Positions 1 to 9,106 are shown, counted from the stretch's first letter. The stretch: DNA of 64,000 nucleotides from Nitrospira sp. (GCA_030692565.1 JAUYAO010000057.1:124001-188000), one strand, 5' to 3'. Program-made: numbers and translations. Notes: generated by a model not told the origin, from the letters alone.

Positions 1-68
1 GCCACCGCCACACCGTGATAAGGCGGCGGTGTCGGACCGATGATCAGCAGCTTCGGCTTGTCAGACAT
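1..68 (-). CDS. Glycosyltransferase, N-terminal fragment (runs off the window)
   Basis: Read on the minus strand, the first codons give MSDKPKLLIIGPTPPPYHG, the usual opening beta-strand and Gly/Pro-rich loop of GT4-type (GT-B fold) glycosyltransferases. Only about 22 residues lie in the window, so the assignment rests on this N-terminal pattern and on context. A GAGG-like ribosome site lies just upstream of the ATG. The gene starts 16 bases after the stop of the next glycosyltransferase and is in the same direction, so it probably continues the polysaccharide operon. The donor and acceptor sugars cannot be told. Confidence 0.6.
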   Translation of the reverse strand, partial: MSDKPKLLIIGPTPPPYHGVAV

Positions 69-84
69 GTCGCCCCTGGTTCAA

Positions 85-1257
85 TCACAGATTTCCCTCC
101 CGGCCTTCTACCAATGGGAACCGATCGGATTGCTCCGTGACGCTTCGCATGAACTTCACCATACGGGCGGCAGAAGGCCCAGCGTCGAACGCCCGCACAT
201 GTTCGTATCCGGCCCGCCCCATGCTACGCCGGTCTTCTTGAGACAGCCTAAGAAGTTTCAGAATTGTCGCAGACGACGCTCCCGCGTCATGGGGATCGAT
301 AGAAAATCCCGTCACTCCCTCTTTGACCAGGTCGCGCGTAGCGGCAGCATGCACGGACGACACAACGGGCAGTTCTGCGGCCATGGCTTCGCTCAGCACC
401 AGTCCGAACGCATCGTACAAGGTATGAAACACGAACAGGTCCGCACAGGCGAGATACTGCGGCAGATCTTCCGCCTGCACGTAGCCTTCGAAATAAACAT
501 GAGGGATACGTTGTTCACTAACCATCTGTTCCAACGAAGCCCGTTCCGGCCCATCACCGAGAATCACCAGACTGACGTCCGGGCGAACCGGCGCGACCCG
601 GTGATAGATCTCCAGCATTTCCCGACAGCCTTTCCTGGAAATGAGCTGGCCGATGGATAGGAGAACAACACCGGGGTAGCGACTACGGAGAACCTGATAG
701 CCGGGACTCCGCCGGACGGCGTCGGTTCGTTCATGAATCCTCGACACATCAAGCGGCATGACGGCCCGCAAGACCCGGCGCGGCGGAGCCCCATAGTGCA
801 CAAACGCGTCGCGCGCCACGGAAGATTCCGCAATCGAGCCGTGGGCCGATCCGATCACGAGATGCCTGATCCAGCGCCGGATACGAGACGATTCGGCGCC
901 GTCCTGCAGAGTCAGATGCGTCCAGGCCACATACTTCTTTCGAAACAGCCGGCAGTAGACGAACGCGGCCACATTCGCCGCGGCGAATCCTCCGCTCAAC
1001 ACCACGTCCGGATTCAGCCGCCGTAGCGCCCGTATCACCCCGTAATTCAGATGAATCGAGACATCGGCCTGGCGCGGGCGAATGTGAAACCCTGGCAACA
1101 CCTGCACCGCGAACGGGATCGATCCCAGCTCCCATTGACGATTTTCCTCCCGCTCGGCCATCAGCAGGACAGTCAAACTCTCCACCTGCCCGGCCATCGC
1201 CGCAAACAGCGGGATACGATAGGGCGTCAGTATGTTCGTGACGATTGCAAGCTTCAT
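85..1257 (-). CDS. GT4-family glycosyltransferase
   Basis: A 390-residue GT-B glycosyltransferase, expected to add a sugar to a lipid-linked glycan at the cytoplasmic face of the inner membrane. The N-terminus MKLAIVTNILTPYRIPLF is the acceptor-domain start. The C-terminal donor domain (about 195-370) has SIGQLISRKG, GDGPER (234-239) and the E-x7-E type nucleotide-sugar site DAFGLVLSEAMA (282-293). A GAGGG ribosome site precedes the ATG. It lies 40 bases downstream of the methyltransferase gene in the same direction. Sugar specificity cannot be read from the sequence. Confidence 0.9.
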   Translation of the reverse strand: MKLAIVTNILTPYRIPLFAAMAGQVESLTVLLMAEREENRQWELGSIPFAVQVLPGFHIRPRQADVSIHLNYGVIRALRRLNPDVVLSGGFAAANVAAFVYCRLFRKKYVAWTHLTLQDGAESSRIRRWIRHLVIGSAHGSIAESSVARDAFVHYGAPPRRVLRAVMPLDVSRIHERTDAVRRSPGYQVLRSRYPGVVLLSIGQLISRKGCREMLEIYHRVAPVRPDVSLVILGDGPERASLEQMVSEQRIPHVYFEGYVQAEDLPQYLACADLFVFHTLYDAFGLVLSEAMAAELPVVSSVHAAATRDLVKEGVTGFSIDPHDAGASSATILKLLRLSQEDRRSMGRAGYEHVRAFDAGPSAARMVKFMRSVTEQSDRFPLVEGREGNL

Positions 1258-1297
1258 ATCGTCCCTCTGTTCGTCACTCGTTAGTCATCAGCAGCAC

Positions 1298-2086
1298 TCA
1301 TTTGCTCTTGTGGCATAGAACGGCATGATGCGCATAATAGAATTTGGCCCAAAGAGACTTGAGCAGGCTTGGCAGGTAGTAATTTGTGATCGTCATCCTC
1401 ATGCGCTGGAGCCTATTGGCGGAATTTTTCTCAGACACAAACCTGATGGTGTCTCGATCAAGGATCGGCACGTACGTCCGTTCGGCAATCACGCTGAAGC
1501 CGTTGCAGGAGAGCAAGCGTCTGAAGGACGGCGCGGTAAAGAATTGGACGTGTCCGCTTATATTCCGAGTACGATCCCAGATCCATGACTTGAGCCTGCC
1601 TGCAAACAGATCTTCCAATGGGACTTCCGCAATCAGATAAGAAAACTCAAGATGCCGCAAGGATTGAAGGAAAACGGCCGGCGCTTCCAGATGTTCCAGG
1701 ACATGACTTACAATGACGACGTCAACCTGTCGAGGGAGCGTTCCAGGGATCGTGATGTCCGTGCATATGGTCTCGATATTCGTGGTGGACCCCTTAAGGT
1801 ATTGGAGCGCCTCAATTGAATAATCCGCCGCGATATATCGCTGCGCCAGCCCCCGGGTCTGACATTCTCGAATGACGGCTCCTGTCCCGCACCCCAGCTC
1901 CATGAGTGTCGTGGGGCGTATGGCGTGATGATTCAAGAGTTGTTCGATAGAGTTGGCCTTTTCAATCGCGCCTCTTCTCAACCACTCCGCCTCCGCGACA
2001 ACCCGCTTCTGATATAAGGACTCGTAATAGTCTCTGCCGCAGACCGTCGAATCCTTGACTGGCGTACCAGATGAGCTAGTTCCCAT
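1298..2086 (-). CDS. Class I SAM-dependent methyltransferase
   Basis: A 262-residue protein with the SAM-binding motif I LMELGCGTGA (about 61-70), an acidic motif near YIAADYS, and the DVVIVSHVLEHLEAP segment typical of UbiE/Methyltransf_11-like enzymes. I place the start at the ATG at 2086, which has a strong GGAGG five bases upstream; the frame also opens with a TTG at 2116. Position within a glycosyltransferase/flippase run suggests methylation of a glycan or of a nucleotide-sugar intermediate. That role is inferred from context only. Confidence 0.85.
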   Translation of the reverse strand: MGTSSSGTPVKDSTVCGRDYYESLYQKRVVAEAEWLRRGAIEKANSIEQLLNHHAIRPTTLMELGCGTGAVIRECQTRGLAQRYIAADYSIEALQYLKGSTTNIETICTDITIPGTLPRQVDVVIVSHVLEHLEAPAVFLQSLRHLEFSYLIAEVPLEDLFAGRLKSWIWDRTRNISGHVQFFTAPSFRRLLSCNGFSVIAERTYVPILDRDTIRFVSEKNSANRLQRMRMTITNYYLPSLLKSLWAKFYYAHHAVLCHKSK

Positions 2087-2169
2087 CACGACCTCCGTTT
2101 CCCGCGATCCGACCAATTCTCCCTCTAAGAGCTTGGCCTGTCACAATTGACTTCCGGCTATCTCCGGCG

Positions 2170-3687
2170 TCATTTCACTCCGCCATTCGACAACAATGCC
2201 GACGATCCGGATTCCGACTGCCTCCGCATCAGGCAAGTCCGGAACAAATCGAGATCGACAACTCCAGAGGCTGCCAGAACCCCAAAATGGATCAGCAGAT
2301 ACCCTCCGAAAAGAACCGGTTCAGAGAAATCAGGAAACACCCACTTGCACGCGGCATAGATACCCGACGGCAAAATCAGCAGGATCCACTGTATCCTCGT
2401 AAAGAGTCGGATGCGTGCACATGTGATCCGAAAGACGATGACATTCGAAATTGAAAACATTACAAATCCCACGGTGAGAGACCAGGCGGCGAGGGCGAGG
2501 CCGTGAGAGGAGAATAGCCAGAAGGTGACTACCTGGAGTGTCAGTACTGCGCACTGGATGACGGCGCTGTACCAGGACCGCCCGGATCCTTCGATTGTCT
2601 TATAGAGGGCCTCAGTGGAGTAATACAGGGCGAACCCGGCGCACATCACCGGAAGGACAAGGCCGACGGCAAGATCGTCCCGTCCTAACCAGCGCTGCAT
2701 CAGCGGCTCGGCGAATACCGCGACGCCGATCGCGCCGGGCAACAGGGCCCCAAGGGTCCAGCCGATCAGCGGACGTAACAGGGTGGTAAGATCCTGCTGC
2801 CGTCCCGCCAACAAGGCCGCAGCGCCGAAGAGACCGAGGAGCGGAGTCGTCATGACCGACATAAGTTGCGTACAGAGCTTGTAGGCGATTTCGAAGCTCG
2901 CCACCGATGCCAGATCCGAGGATCGCGCAATCAGGACTTTGTAAACCGGTTCTCGCATCGCGATACAGATTGAAGCGATCTGTATCCCCAGACCGAATCC
3001 AACCATGGAACGCACGGACCCGTTGAACAATCCGTACCAGCGGAGGGTGATATGCGGGAACCGCCTCCGTACCGTCCAGAAGAACGCTCCGAAAATAAAC
3101 ATATTCCCGCAGAGGCCTGCCCATCCGAGCCCATACACCGTCGGATCGACGGCGAGCGCGATCAGCGTCGTGGCGAAATGCACGCCCAACCAGGCCAGAA
3201 AGATCAGTTGAGACCGGAAGAGTTCCTGATACCCTTCGACAACCGCCTGATACGGCAACGCAAGAAGGCGCCAGACCAACCCGGCGATCGTCACCCACAA
3301 GACAAATATGGCAGCCTCCCGCAGTGACGCCGGGACGTTGAGCAAAACGGGAAACGCCTTCGCTCCCCACGCCGCTGTGCCGATCACCAGCAACAGCGCA
3401 ACGGCGATATAGCTCCAGAGCGTGACGGAGAAGCACTGCCGGGCTTCGTCCGGCTCCTCACTATGCTTCGCAACGTGGTAGACCAGGCTATCCTTGAGGC
3501 CGAAGTCCGTGACGTTCATCAAACTGATGACGAGCGTGCTGAACGACCAGATGCCGAACTGCTCCGGACCCAACGCGTGAAGAACCGCCGGCGTGAGCAC
3601 CAGATAAACCGGGATCGCCAAGGCGACCCGCACTAGCCCTGCCATCGATCCATGAAGCAGCTTTTGCTGGAGCGCAGGAACATTCAT
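2170..3687 (-). CDS. Wzx-type polysaccharide flippase (MATE/MOP superfamily)
   Basis: A 505-residue integral membrane protein with about 12 to 14 hydrophobic segments spread along its length, as in the Polysacc_synt/Wzx branch of the MOP superfamily. It would move undecaprenyl-linked repeat units across the inner membrane. The start MNVPALQQK is chosen because its ATG overlaps the TGA of the upstream glycosyltransferase by four bases (ATGA at 3684-3687), which suggests translational coupling. The frame is open further upstream but that part would overlap the neighbour. Paired with the polymerase-like gene at 5950-7269, it completes a Wzx/Wzy-like export set. Confidence 0.88.
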   Translation of the reverse strand: MNVPALQQKLLHGSMAGLVRVALAIPVYLVLTPAVLHALGPEQFGIWSFSTLVISLMNVTDFGLKDSLVYHVAKHSEEPDEARQCFSVTLWSYIAVALLLVIGTAAWGAKAFPVLLNVPASLREAAIFVLWVTIAGLVWRLLALPYQAVVEGYQELFRSQLIFLAWLGVHFATTLIALAVDPTVYGLGWAGLCGNMFIFGAFFWTVRRRFPHITLRWYGLFNGSVRSMVGFGLGIQIASICIAMREPVYKVLIARSSDLASVASFEIAYKLCTQLMSVMTTPLLGLFGAAALLAGRQQDLTTLLRPLIGWTLGALLPGAIGVAVFAEPLMQRWLGRDDLAVGLVLPVMCAGFALYYSTEALYKTIEGSGRSWYSAVIQCAVLTLQVVTFWLFSSHGLALAAWSLTVGFVMFSISNVIVFRITCARIRLFTRIQWILLILPSGIYAACKWVFPDFSEPVLFGGYLLIHFGVLAASGVVDLDLFRTCLMRRQSESGSSALLSNGGVK

Positions 3688-4790
3688 TGGAGTACCGGAT
3701 CGAAACAACCGACAACCGGTTGCATCGCATTGAAATAGCCGGTCATGAATCGACCAGGGGAAAACTGCTGTTGCGCATGCAGCCGCGCGCGCGCGCCCAT
3801 ACCCCTCGCATCGACCGGGTGGTCGATCAGCCATTGAAGCCTGGCTGCGAGGTCCTCCGGATTGCCCGGCTCATATAAGAATCCGCACTCTCCGTCGATG
3901 ATCAACTCGGGATGGGAGCCTGCACCGGCAATCACGACAGGAAGCCCCGCGAGCATCGCCTCAACGACCGCGATGCCGAATCCTTCATCGACACAGGGAT
4001 TGACATAGAGATCCATCACACCAAGCAGATCTCCGGGATCCCGATATCCGGTGAATCGCACCAGCGCGTCCATCTGTAGCATGCGCACAAGCGCCTCGAG
4101 ACGTGCGCGCTCCGGACCGTCGCCGACCAGCACCAGCTTGACGCGGGGATAGAACCGCCTCAACCGATCGACCGCCCGAATCAACGTCGCCTGATCGCGC
4201 TCCGGAATCAGCCCACCGATATGCCCGATGACCGGATCGGTCGCACTCAGCCCAAGTTCCTCCCGAACCGCCTGCGCAGGCGTGGTCGCCCGGCGTTCCA
4301 CCACAGGGTCATGGAGATGGCAGAGCCGGCCGGCAATGCCGGAATAGGCGGCCTGAATCGAACGCAATGTATAGAGGGAATTGCAAATGACCCGGTCGAC
4401 CCGGGGCATGATAGCCCGGGCCGCAAGCCGTCCGAGGCCCTGACGATAGTGCGCGCTGCTATGTTCATGATGGATGAGAGGAAGGCCGTGCCGCTTGGCT
4501 GCAAGAAAGCCCGTGATCAATCCACGCGTGTGATGCGAACACACCACATCCGGCCGCTCTTCCTCGATCGCCCGATCGAGCGCTCGAACAATGCGCACCG
4601 GCGAAACCGAGCCGACCTGTCGAACGCTTGAGCCCAGGCGGCTGATGGCGCCGTCAAGCGAGCCCGGCTGAAACACGGTGAAAACCAGCCGTCCCCGCTC
4701 CGGATCGATCGCTTCCGCGAGACGGAACAACTTGACAGGCACACCGCCGTACGGCGCTAGCAACTCGACAATGTGCAGCATCGTCAGCAT
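3684..4790 (-). CDS. GT4-family glycosyltransferase
   Basis: A 368-residue GT-B glycosyltransferase. The N-terminal part holds HIVELLAPYGGVPVKLFRLA, the glycine-rich acceptor loop of the family, and the C-terminal Glycos_transf_1 domain has VLVGDGPERARLEALV and DEGFGIAVVEAMLAGLPVV with the conserved E-x7-E donor site. GGGGAG lies five bases before the ATG. It is 23 bases downstream of the glycoside hydrolase gene and its stop overlaps the flippase start, so it sits in the middle of a tightly packed operon. The sugar transferred is unknown. Confidence 0.9.
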   Translation of the reverse strand: MLTMLHIVELLAPYGGVPVKLFRLAEAIDPERGRLVFTVFQPGSLDGAISRLGSSVRQVGSVSPVRIVRALDRAIEEERPDVVCSHHTRGLITGFLAAKRHGLPLIHHEHSSAHYRQGLGRLAARAIMPRVDRVICNSLYTLRSIQAAYSGIAGRLCHLHDPVVERRATTPAQAVREELGLSATDPVIGHIGGLIPERDQATLIRAVDRLRRFYPRVKLVLVGDGPERARLEALVRMLQMDALVRFTGYRDPGDLLGVMDLYVNPCVDEGFGIAVVEAMLAGLPVVIAGAGSHPELIIDGECGFLYEPGNPEDLAARLQWLIDHPVDARGMGARARLHAQQQFSPGRFMTGYFNAMQPVVGCFDPVLQ

Positions 4791-4813
4791 CCCGACTCCC
4801 CTTCGCCATGGCC

Positions 4814-5953
4814 TCAGCGGACTTGGACATCCCTCGGCGCGGTTAGATCGCTGGCCGGCCTGCGCCGGTCGAAAAACTTCAAGGCCTCCACCTGTTCATC
4901 GGACAGTTGATTGTAGAGATATAAGGCCATACCGGATTGAGGCCAGCGGGACGTGATTCCGTCCAACGTGTCAACGAGCCATCGTCCCGACCGCGGCAAC
5001 GCGCCTTCTCGAACGAGGTCATAGTTGCCGGCGATAATCGTCAGCCGGTCGGGATTTTTGAGGCGCGACCGGACCGCCTCTGTGCCGGCAACGTTGATGG
5101 ACTTGTCATAGTCCATGCGGAAAAGCACGTCGATATACCCGCGATTCACCCACTCCACACTGTTCTGCCCGTTGAGATAATCCGTCAAGTCCGGATAGGC
5201 GTCGGCGCTGATGACCACACGAGGATTGACGGCCCGGACCGCCTCGGCAATCTTCCGGACCAGGCCGGTGACGGCCGATTCTTGATACTCGATCAGCGAG
5301 GGAACCATTCGAGGGGCCACACGAAACAACAACGCATCTTTCTCGAGGTCCCGCTGATAGCGGGCGTGATACTCGGCCCAGCACGCGGTCGTATTACACA
5401 TCCCCATGGCACGGATGTAATCGAGGTTGACACCGTCGACATCGTAGTTGCTCACGACCTCGACGATCAGGTCTGTGATCCACGTGCGGAACCGGGAATT
5501 GTGAATGTCGAAAATGCCGAGTTTGCCGCCCTCCAGCACCCCCTGCAGCGCAAATTCAGGGCGCAGATCGGACCGGCGCAGTGCGACCGTGAACCAGGGA
5601 TGCACTTCAATCCCCAGCGCATGCGCCTTCTCGATCACATAGCGAAGCGGATCGAACCCCGCTGCCGCCTGGGCTGTCAGCGCGGGATCCCATGGCGCCA
5701 GCCGGGAGGGCCACGTCGTGCCTGCGCCATACCACACGACCGGAATATACACATTGAATCCGGCCTCTTTGATGCGACTCAGGGTACGATCGGCAGCCTC
5801 GCGGGTCGTCCAGAATTGAAACGTTTCATCCAGAATCGCGCGCTTGCCGGCCATCGGCCCTCCCGCGACTCCCTGCGGCGGTTGGGCATTCGCAGTCGAA
5901 GGACCCGCAGCCATCATGACCGCAAGCCATAGCATGATCGCCAACCTGCTCAC
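4814..5953 (-). CDS. Secreted GHL10-type (DUF187-like) glycoside hydrolase
   Basis: A 379-residue protein with a signal peptide (VSRLAIMLWLAVMMAAG, cleavage near ANA-QP) followed by a TIM-barrel glycosidase domain. Visible features of the GHL10 family are AILDETFQFWTTREAADRT, FNVYIPVVWYG, the ALGIEVHPWFTVAL strand and YDVDGVNLDYIRAMG, whose Asp residues are in the usual catalytic region. The start is taken as the GTG at 5953 because it overlaps the TGA of the upstream polymerase by four bases (GTGA); the frame is open further upstream but overlaps that gene. In this place it may trim or release the exported polysaccharide. Its substrate is not known. Confidence 0.8.
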   Translation of the reverse strand: MSRLAIMLWLAVMMAAGPSTANAQPPQGVAGGPMAGKRAILDETFQFWTTREAADRTLSRIKEAGFNVYIPVVWYGAGTTWPSRLAPWDPALTAQAAAGFDPLRYVIEKAHALGIEVHPWFTVALRRSDLRPEFALQGVLEGGKLGIFDIHNSRFRTWITDLIVEVVSNYDVDGVNLDYIRAMGMCNTTACWAEYHARYQRDLEKDALLFRVAPRMVPSLIEYQESAVTGLVRKIAEAVRAVNPRVVISADAYPDLTDYLNGQNSVEWVNRGYIDVLFRMDYDKSINVAGTEAVRSRLKNPDRLTIIAGNYDLVREGALPRSGRWLVDTLDGITSRWPQSGMALYLYNQLSDEQVEALKFFDRRRPASDLTAPRDVQVR

Positions 5954-7269
5954 AGGCAGGCCTCCCTCGACTGTACCAGCGGAAAGCGCCTGGGCTCCGG
6001 TGTCCCGGGCGCGGACACCCACTCTGCTTCCACTTCCGGTGCGGCCTCTCTGCTGATAGGGCCTGCTCGTTCGGGCGAAGAGATTTGCGGTGCCAGGGAA
6101 GGAAGCGTGAGCGCCAGGACCGTGACATACCAAAACCACACCCCGTGCAGCACCGCTGCGCCAAAGATCACTGTCTCGCCAAGGTTGGCGATCGCCAGAA
6201 AGAGGAGGCAATAGAACTCAGCGGCATATTGTTTGGCGCGGTCGTACCGGAGAAAACACCACAGCGCGGAGAGGATCACAGCCACATACAACGCCGCGCC
6301 GATCCCCCCCGAATCCAAGAGCGCTTGCACATAACCGTTGTGGAGGGTAATCGCTCCCTGCGACGGCGAGTTGGACGATGCGCCCCCTGCCCCCCTCCAA
6401 CCGCTTTCATTGAGCACCACCCCGCCGGCCGTGAACCCGTAGCCCAACCAGGGATGCTCCCAGTACCGTTGAAGCGCCTGCGCCCACATCGCCGTCCGTC
6501 CGGACAGATTTTCAATCGAGTCCTGTCTGAAAATCTTTGCCCCTTGCGCCGGAGTCATTCGTGTGCCGATCACGATTCCCAGACAGAGCACCGTCACAAT
6601 CAGCGCGGCGACCATCGGCACGAACGTCCGGCGCCAACGCACATACCGAATCCCCGCCGCGCCCATGCTGACAATGGCTGCAACCCAGAACGTTCGTGAA
6701 CCGGTCAGAAAGAGACAGGGGAGACTGGCGGCGATACCGATACCTCGTATGGTCCAATGCCACCGGACAAACAGGCAGAGTCCGAACAGGAGGCCGGAAG
6801 CTGCGCCCATCATCGCGGGTTTACTGAAAAGCCCCCGGAATCGAAGCCCCTCGAACGTCTGTTCAAACGTCAGAGCCGGGAGCCAGACCCGCAGCAGGAG
6901 ACTGACCAAGCACACCACGGTCAGGGCGATGAGCATCGTCCGGGCCACAAAGAGGGGTTGTCGAGGATCGACTTTTGCCGCATCTAGAAAGGCCAGCGCG
7001 AACAGGAGAATCGCCGCCAGCGCTAGAATTTGCAAGGAGACAAACAACGGGCTCATGGCTTGGGGGATTGCAAATACCAGGGCAGCGAAATAGAGACCGA
7101 GCACCATGTGCCACCGATTGAAGATGCGTCCCCCGGATAAAGCGAGCCATCCTCCGCCGACGGCTAACGCCGTCCCTTCCGACAAGGCCCGGAGAACGAA
7201 CCGGTCTCCCAGCGGCGTCGCATCCTTTGCCAATAGAGCCACAATCAAGAGAACAAATGCGACGAGCAT
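5950..7269 (-). CDS. O-antigen ligase / polymerase-like membrane protein (Wzy_C)
   Basis: A 439-residue polytopic inner-membrane protein with roughly ten hydrophobic segments. It shows the O-antigen ligase/polymerase signature pieces: RFRGLFSKP (143-151), TGSRTFW (189-195), the HPWLGYGF turn (272-279) and a periplasmic-loop HNGYVQALLDSGGIG (310-324). Such proteins polymerise or ligate lipid-linked glycan. In PEP-CTERM organisms a member is common in the exosortase-linked exopolysaccharide locus; no exosortase is in this window. It is the first gene of the minus-strand run, and a 7-4-7 direct repeat lies upstream at 7331-7348. Confidence 0.82.
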   Translation of the reverse strand: MLVAFVLLIVALLAKDATPLGDRFVLRALSEGTALAVGGGWLALSGGRIFNRWHMVLGLYFAALVFAIPQAMSPLFVSLQILALAAILLFALAFLDAAKVDPRQPLFVARTMLIALTVVCLVSLLLRVWLPALTFEQTFEGLRFRGLFSKPAMMGAASGLLFGLCLFVRWHWTIRGIGIAASLPCLFLTGSRTFWVAAIVSMGAAGIRYVRWRRTFVPMVAALIVTVLCLGIVIGTRMTPAQGAKIFRQDSIENLSGRTAMWAQALQRYWEHPWLGYGFTAGGVVLNESGWRGAGGASSNSPSQGAITLHNGYVQALLDSGGIGAALYVAVILSALWCFLRYDRAKQYAAEFYCLLFLAIANLGETVIFGAAVLHGVWFWYVTVLALTLPSLAPQISSPERAGPISREAAPEVEAEWVSAPGTPEPRRFPLVQSREACL

Positions 7270-7330
7270 GGAACGTCTTCCTTCACCGGAACCGATCGAA
7301 GGTAAATGATGATAAATCCTACGCTCCCGC

Positions 7331-7348
7331 TGTTACGGATTCGTTAAG
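7331..7348 (+). promoter_or_regulatory. PhoB/OmpR-like 7-4-7 direct repeat
   Basis: TGTTACG, a 4-base GATT spacer and CGTTAAG form two half-sites with 11-bp phasing, the layout bound by PhoB/OmpR-family dimers. It lies about 60 bases upstream of the polymerase gene, which reads leftwards. Similar sites occur upstream of other surface-protein genes in the window. The regulator is not known. Confidence 0.35.
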
Positions 7349-7379
7349 GCCTGGTTGCAGATGAGCGAACTTTGCGGCT
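7341..7379 (+). repeat. Direct repeat, left copy, flanking the beta-helix pair
   Basis: About 38 bases starting TCGTTAAGGCCTGGTTGCAG match the segment at 10365-10402 in the same orientation with a few substitutions. The two copies enclose the two beta-helix genes and the gene remnant, about 3 kb apart. They could be target-site or recombination repeats of an inserted segment, or duplicated upstream regions. Confidence 0.5.
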
Positions 7380-7430
7380 GGCGGGGTAACCAGACAAGCT
7401 GAGGCACATCAGCATACTAGCGATAGGAGC

Positions 7431-7459
7431 GATGGCACCCCCATGGTAGAGGTGCCATC
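7431..7459. other. Perfect 9-bp inverted repeat
   Basis: GATGGCACC at 7431-7439 pairs with GGTGCCATC at 7451-7459 over an 11-base loop. There is no T-tract, so a simple intrinsic terminator is unlikely. It may be a leader hairpin, an operator or the end of a decayed element. Confidence 0.4.
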
Positions 7460-7552
7460 CTCCCCACACCATTAGCTAATAGTCCCCGCATGCGTCGAGA
7501 AGACGGTGACCTTCGATCCCAGGTGGTCCTCCGAGCATGCTGGCTCAAGAAG

Positions 7553-7594
7553 TCACCGATGATATTGGACTTGAATACCAGAGGTAACGGCACC
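7553..7594 (-). pseudogene. C-terminal remnant of a beta-helix gene
   Basis: On the minus strand this reads GAVTSGIQVQYHR followed by TGA, matching the C-terminus GAVTSGIQVQYP-stop of the intact gene at 9165-10157. The DNA similarity covers about 7547-7595 against 9157-9205 and then stops. This looks like the 3' end of a third copy, left after deletion or partial duplication. Confidence 0.6.
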
Positions 7595-7758
7595 AACGTC
7601 ACGACAGGCTACTCTAGCTTTGGCTTGCCCTCATTTTCCGTGGAAACGTCAGCGCTATCTCTTGATCATTACGTAACACCTCCGTGCTAGGTTTCCTACG
7701 AAACAATGAGGCGAATAGTTCCACTTTGTGGTTAACAGAATTGTACTTAGGAGGTTGT

Positions 7759-8904
7759 ATGAGCAATGCGATAGCAGCCTTAAACTATGCGACTCTTGAT
7801 GATGCGGTGGCAACACTTGGCTCAACCGCAACTACTCTTACAATTAGCACTGCCCTTTCGGTGGCGATGAACACCACAGTTCCATCTACTCTCACTCTTG
7901 AGTTTACGGGCAGCGGGTCGCTCGTGATTCCCAACGGAGTGACTCTCACGATCAACGGTTCAATCAAAGCCCCGCTCACCACTATCTTCACAATCCCTGG
8001 GACGGGTGTACTTAGGTTAGGGCCACGTTGTAGTGCAAAGTTATATCCGCAATGGTGGGGTGCGAAGGCAGACGGTATTGCAGACGACCAAGGCGCAATT
8101 CAAGCTGCATTGGATATAGCAGCAAATGGACATACGAATGGTGCCTCCTCAATAGTATTTCTCCCAGCCGGCAATTATGTGATTTCATCCCGCCTCAAAG
8201 TGCCTCCTGGAGTCTCATTAATTGGCCAAGGTTTAGAAGGCTCTGTTATTATTCCCACAAGCTGTGACGCCATTACGATGTGGGGATCTGACTGGGCAGG
8301 TGGATTCGCTCTTCGCAACATCATACGTGGCATCCAGGTCGATATGGTTAATGCTTCTAGTAACGTGGCTGTAAATATCAATACGGGCTATATGATCAAG
8401 ATTGAAGACTGCATGTTTTGGAATTGCGGTGCTGGCGGTATCGTCATGGCCAGTACAGCAACAAACTGTACCATCTGGCACACAACGGTTACGGGGCTGG
8501 ACGCCGCTACCGGTACAGGCATCAGCATATCAGGTTCAAGTAGTGTCAACTTCTTCGACGTAGATGTTGAGGCCTTTCAAGATGGGATACATTGTACGGG
8601 TGGATTCACGTATGGTTTTTTTGGCCTATATATGGAACGTAACAGTAGTCGCGGGCTTGTGCTGGACGCTTGCCAAGGGTGTACGATCCAGGGCGCGGTC
8701 CTCAACACTCCGAATGGAACTTCACCTAACGCGATTGCGCTTATTAATGGCACCGTCAAGACTGTCATCCTTGGGGGAACGTATTCGACACAAGCCTCTC
8801 CCGCACCAACGATCGCCATTTTTGATAGCGGTGGATCAGCAACTAATTACGTATTAAAGGCCTTTGTCAACGGAGGGATTTCTGCTGGTGTGACAGTGAT
8901 ATAA
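7759..8904 (+). CDS. Right-handed beta-helix protein (Pectate_lyase_3 type), no signal peptide
   Basis: A 381-residue protein with the Pectate_lyase_3/tailspike-like opening WWGAKADGIADDQGAIQAAL followed by FLPAGNYVISSRLKVPPG and a series of beta-helix coils. The start MSNAIAALNYATLDD is chosen for its AGGAGG at 7749-7754; the frame opens earlier at 7684. There is no signal peptide, unlike its convergent paralogue at 9165-10157. The first 100 residues look like a phage or surface-depolymerase N-terminus (TLTINGSIKAP). Codon use is clearly more AT-rich than the neighbours, a sign of transfer. It probably binds or cleaves a polysaccharide; the substrate is unknown. Confidence 0.8.
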   Translation: MSNAIAALNYATLDDAVATLGSTATTLTISTALSVAMNTTVPSTLTLEFTGSGSLVIPNGVTLTINGSIKAPLTTIFTIPGTGVLRLGPRCSAKLYPQWWGAKADGIADDQGAIQAALDIAANGHTNGASSIVFLPAGNYVISSRLKVPPGVSLIGQGLEGSVIIPTSCDAITMWGSDWAGGFALRNIIRGIQVDMVNASSNVAVNINTGYMIKIEDCMFWNCGAGGIVMASTATNCTIWHTTVTGLDAATGTGISISGSSSVNFFDVDVEAFQDGIHCTGGFTYGFFGLYMERNSSRGLVLDACQGCTIQGAVLNTPNGTSPNAIALINGTVKTVILGGTYSTQASPAPTIAIFDSGGSATNYVLKAFVNGGISAGVTVI

Positions 8905-9106
8905 GCATCAGCAATACGGAGTGAGCCCGGTTCGCCCCGCTGGTCTATGCGTGTGGTAGGCCCCATGGGACCTGAAAGTGCAAGACCACGTTGCCGGAAG
9001 AATCTGACCGGGTTACCATCTCCATTGAGTCGATAGTGTACGCCCATGGCTTGCGCGTATGCCATGACAATAACAGTGATTCGCGCGAGTCTTGAAAGAA
9101 CGAGGG

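Larger units (their letters stand above)
7270..7758. other. Intergenic region before the beta-helix gene
   Basis: A stretch of about 490 bases without a convincing gene. It holds a PhoB-like direct repeat (7331-7348), one copy of a direct repeat also found at 10365, a 9-bp perfect inverted repeat (7431-7459), and the C-terminal remnant of a beta-helix gene (7553-7594). Base composition becomes AT-richer from about 7600 onwards. Confidence 0.6.
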
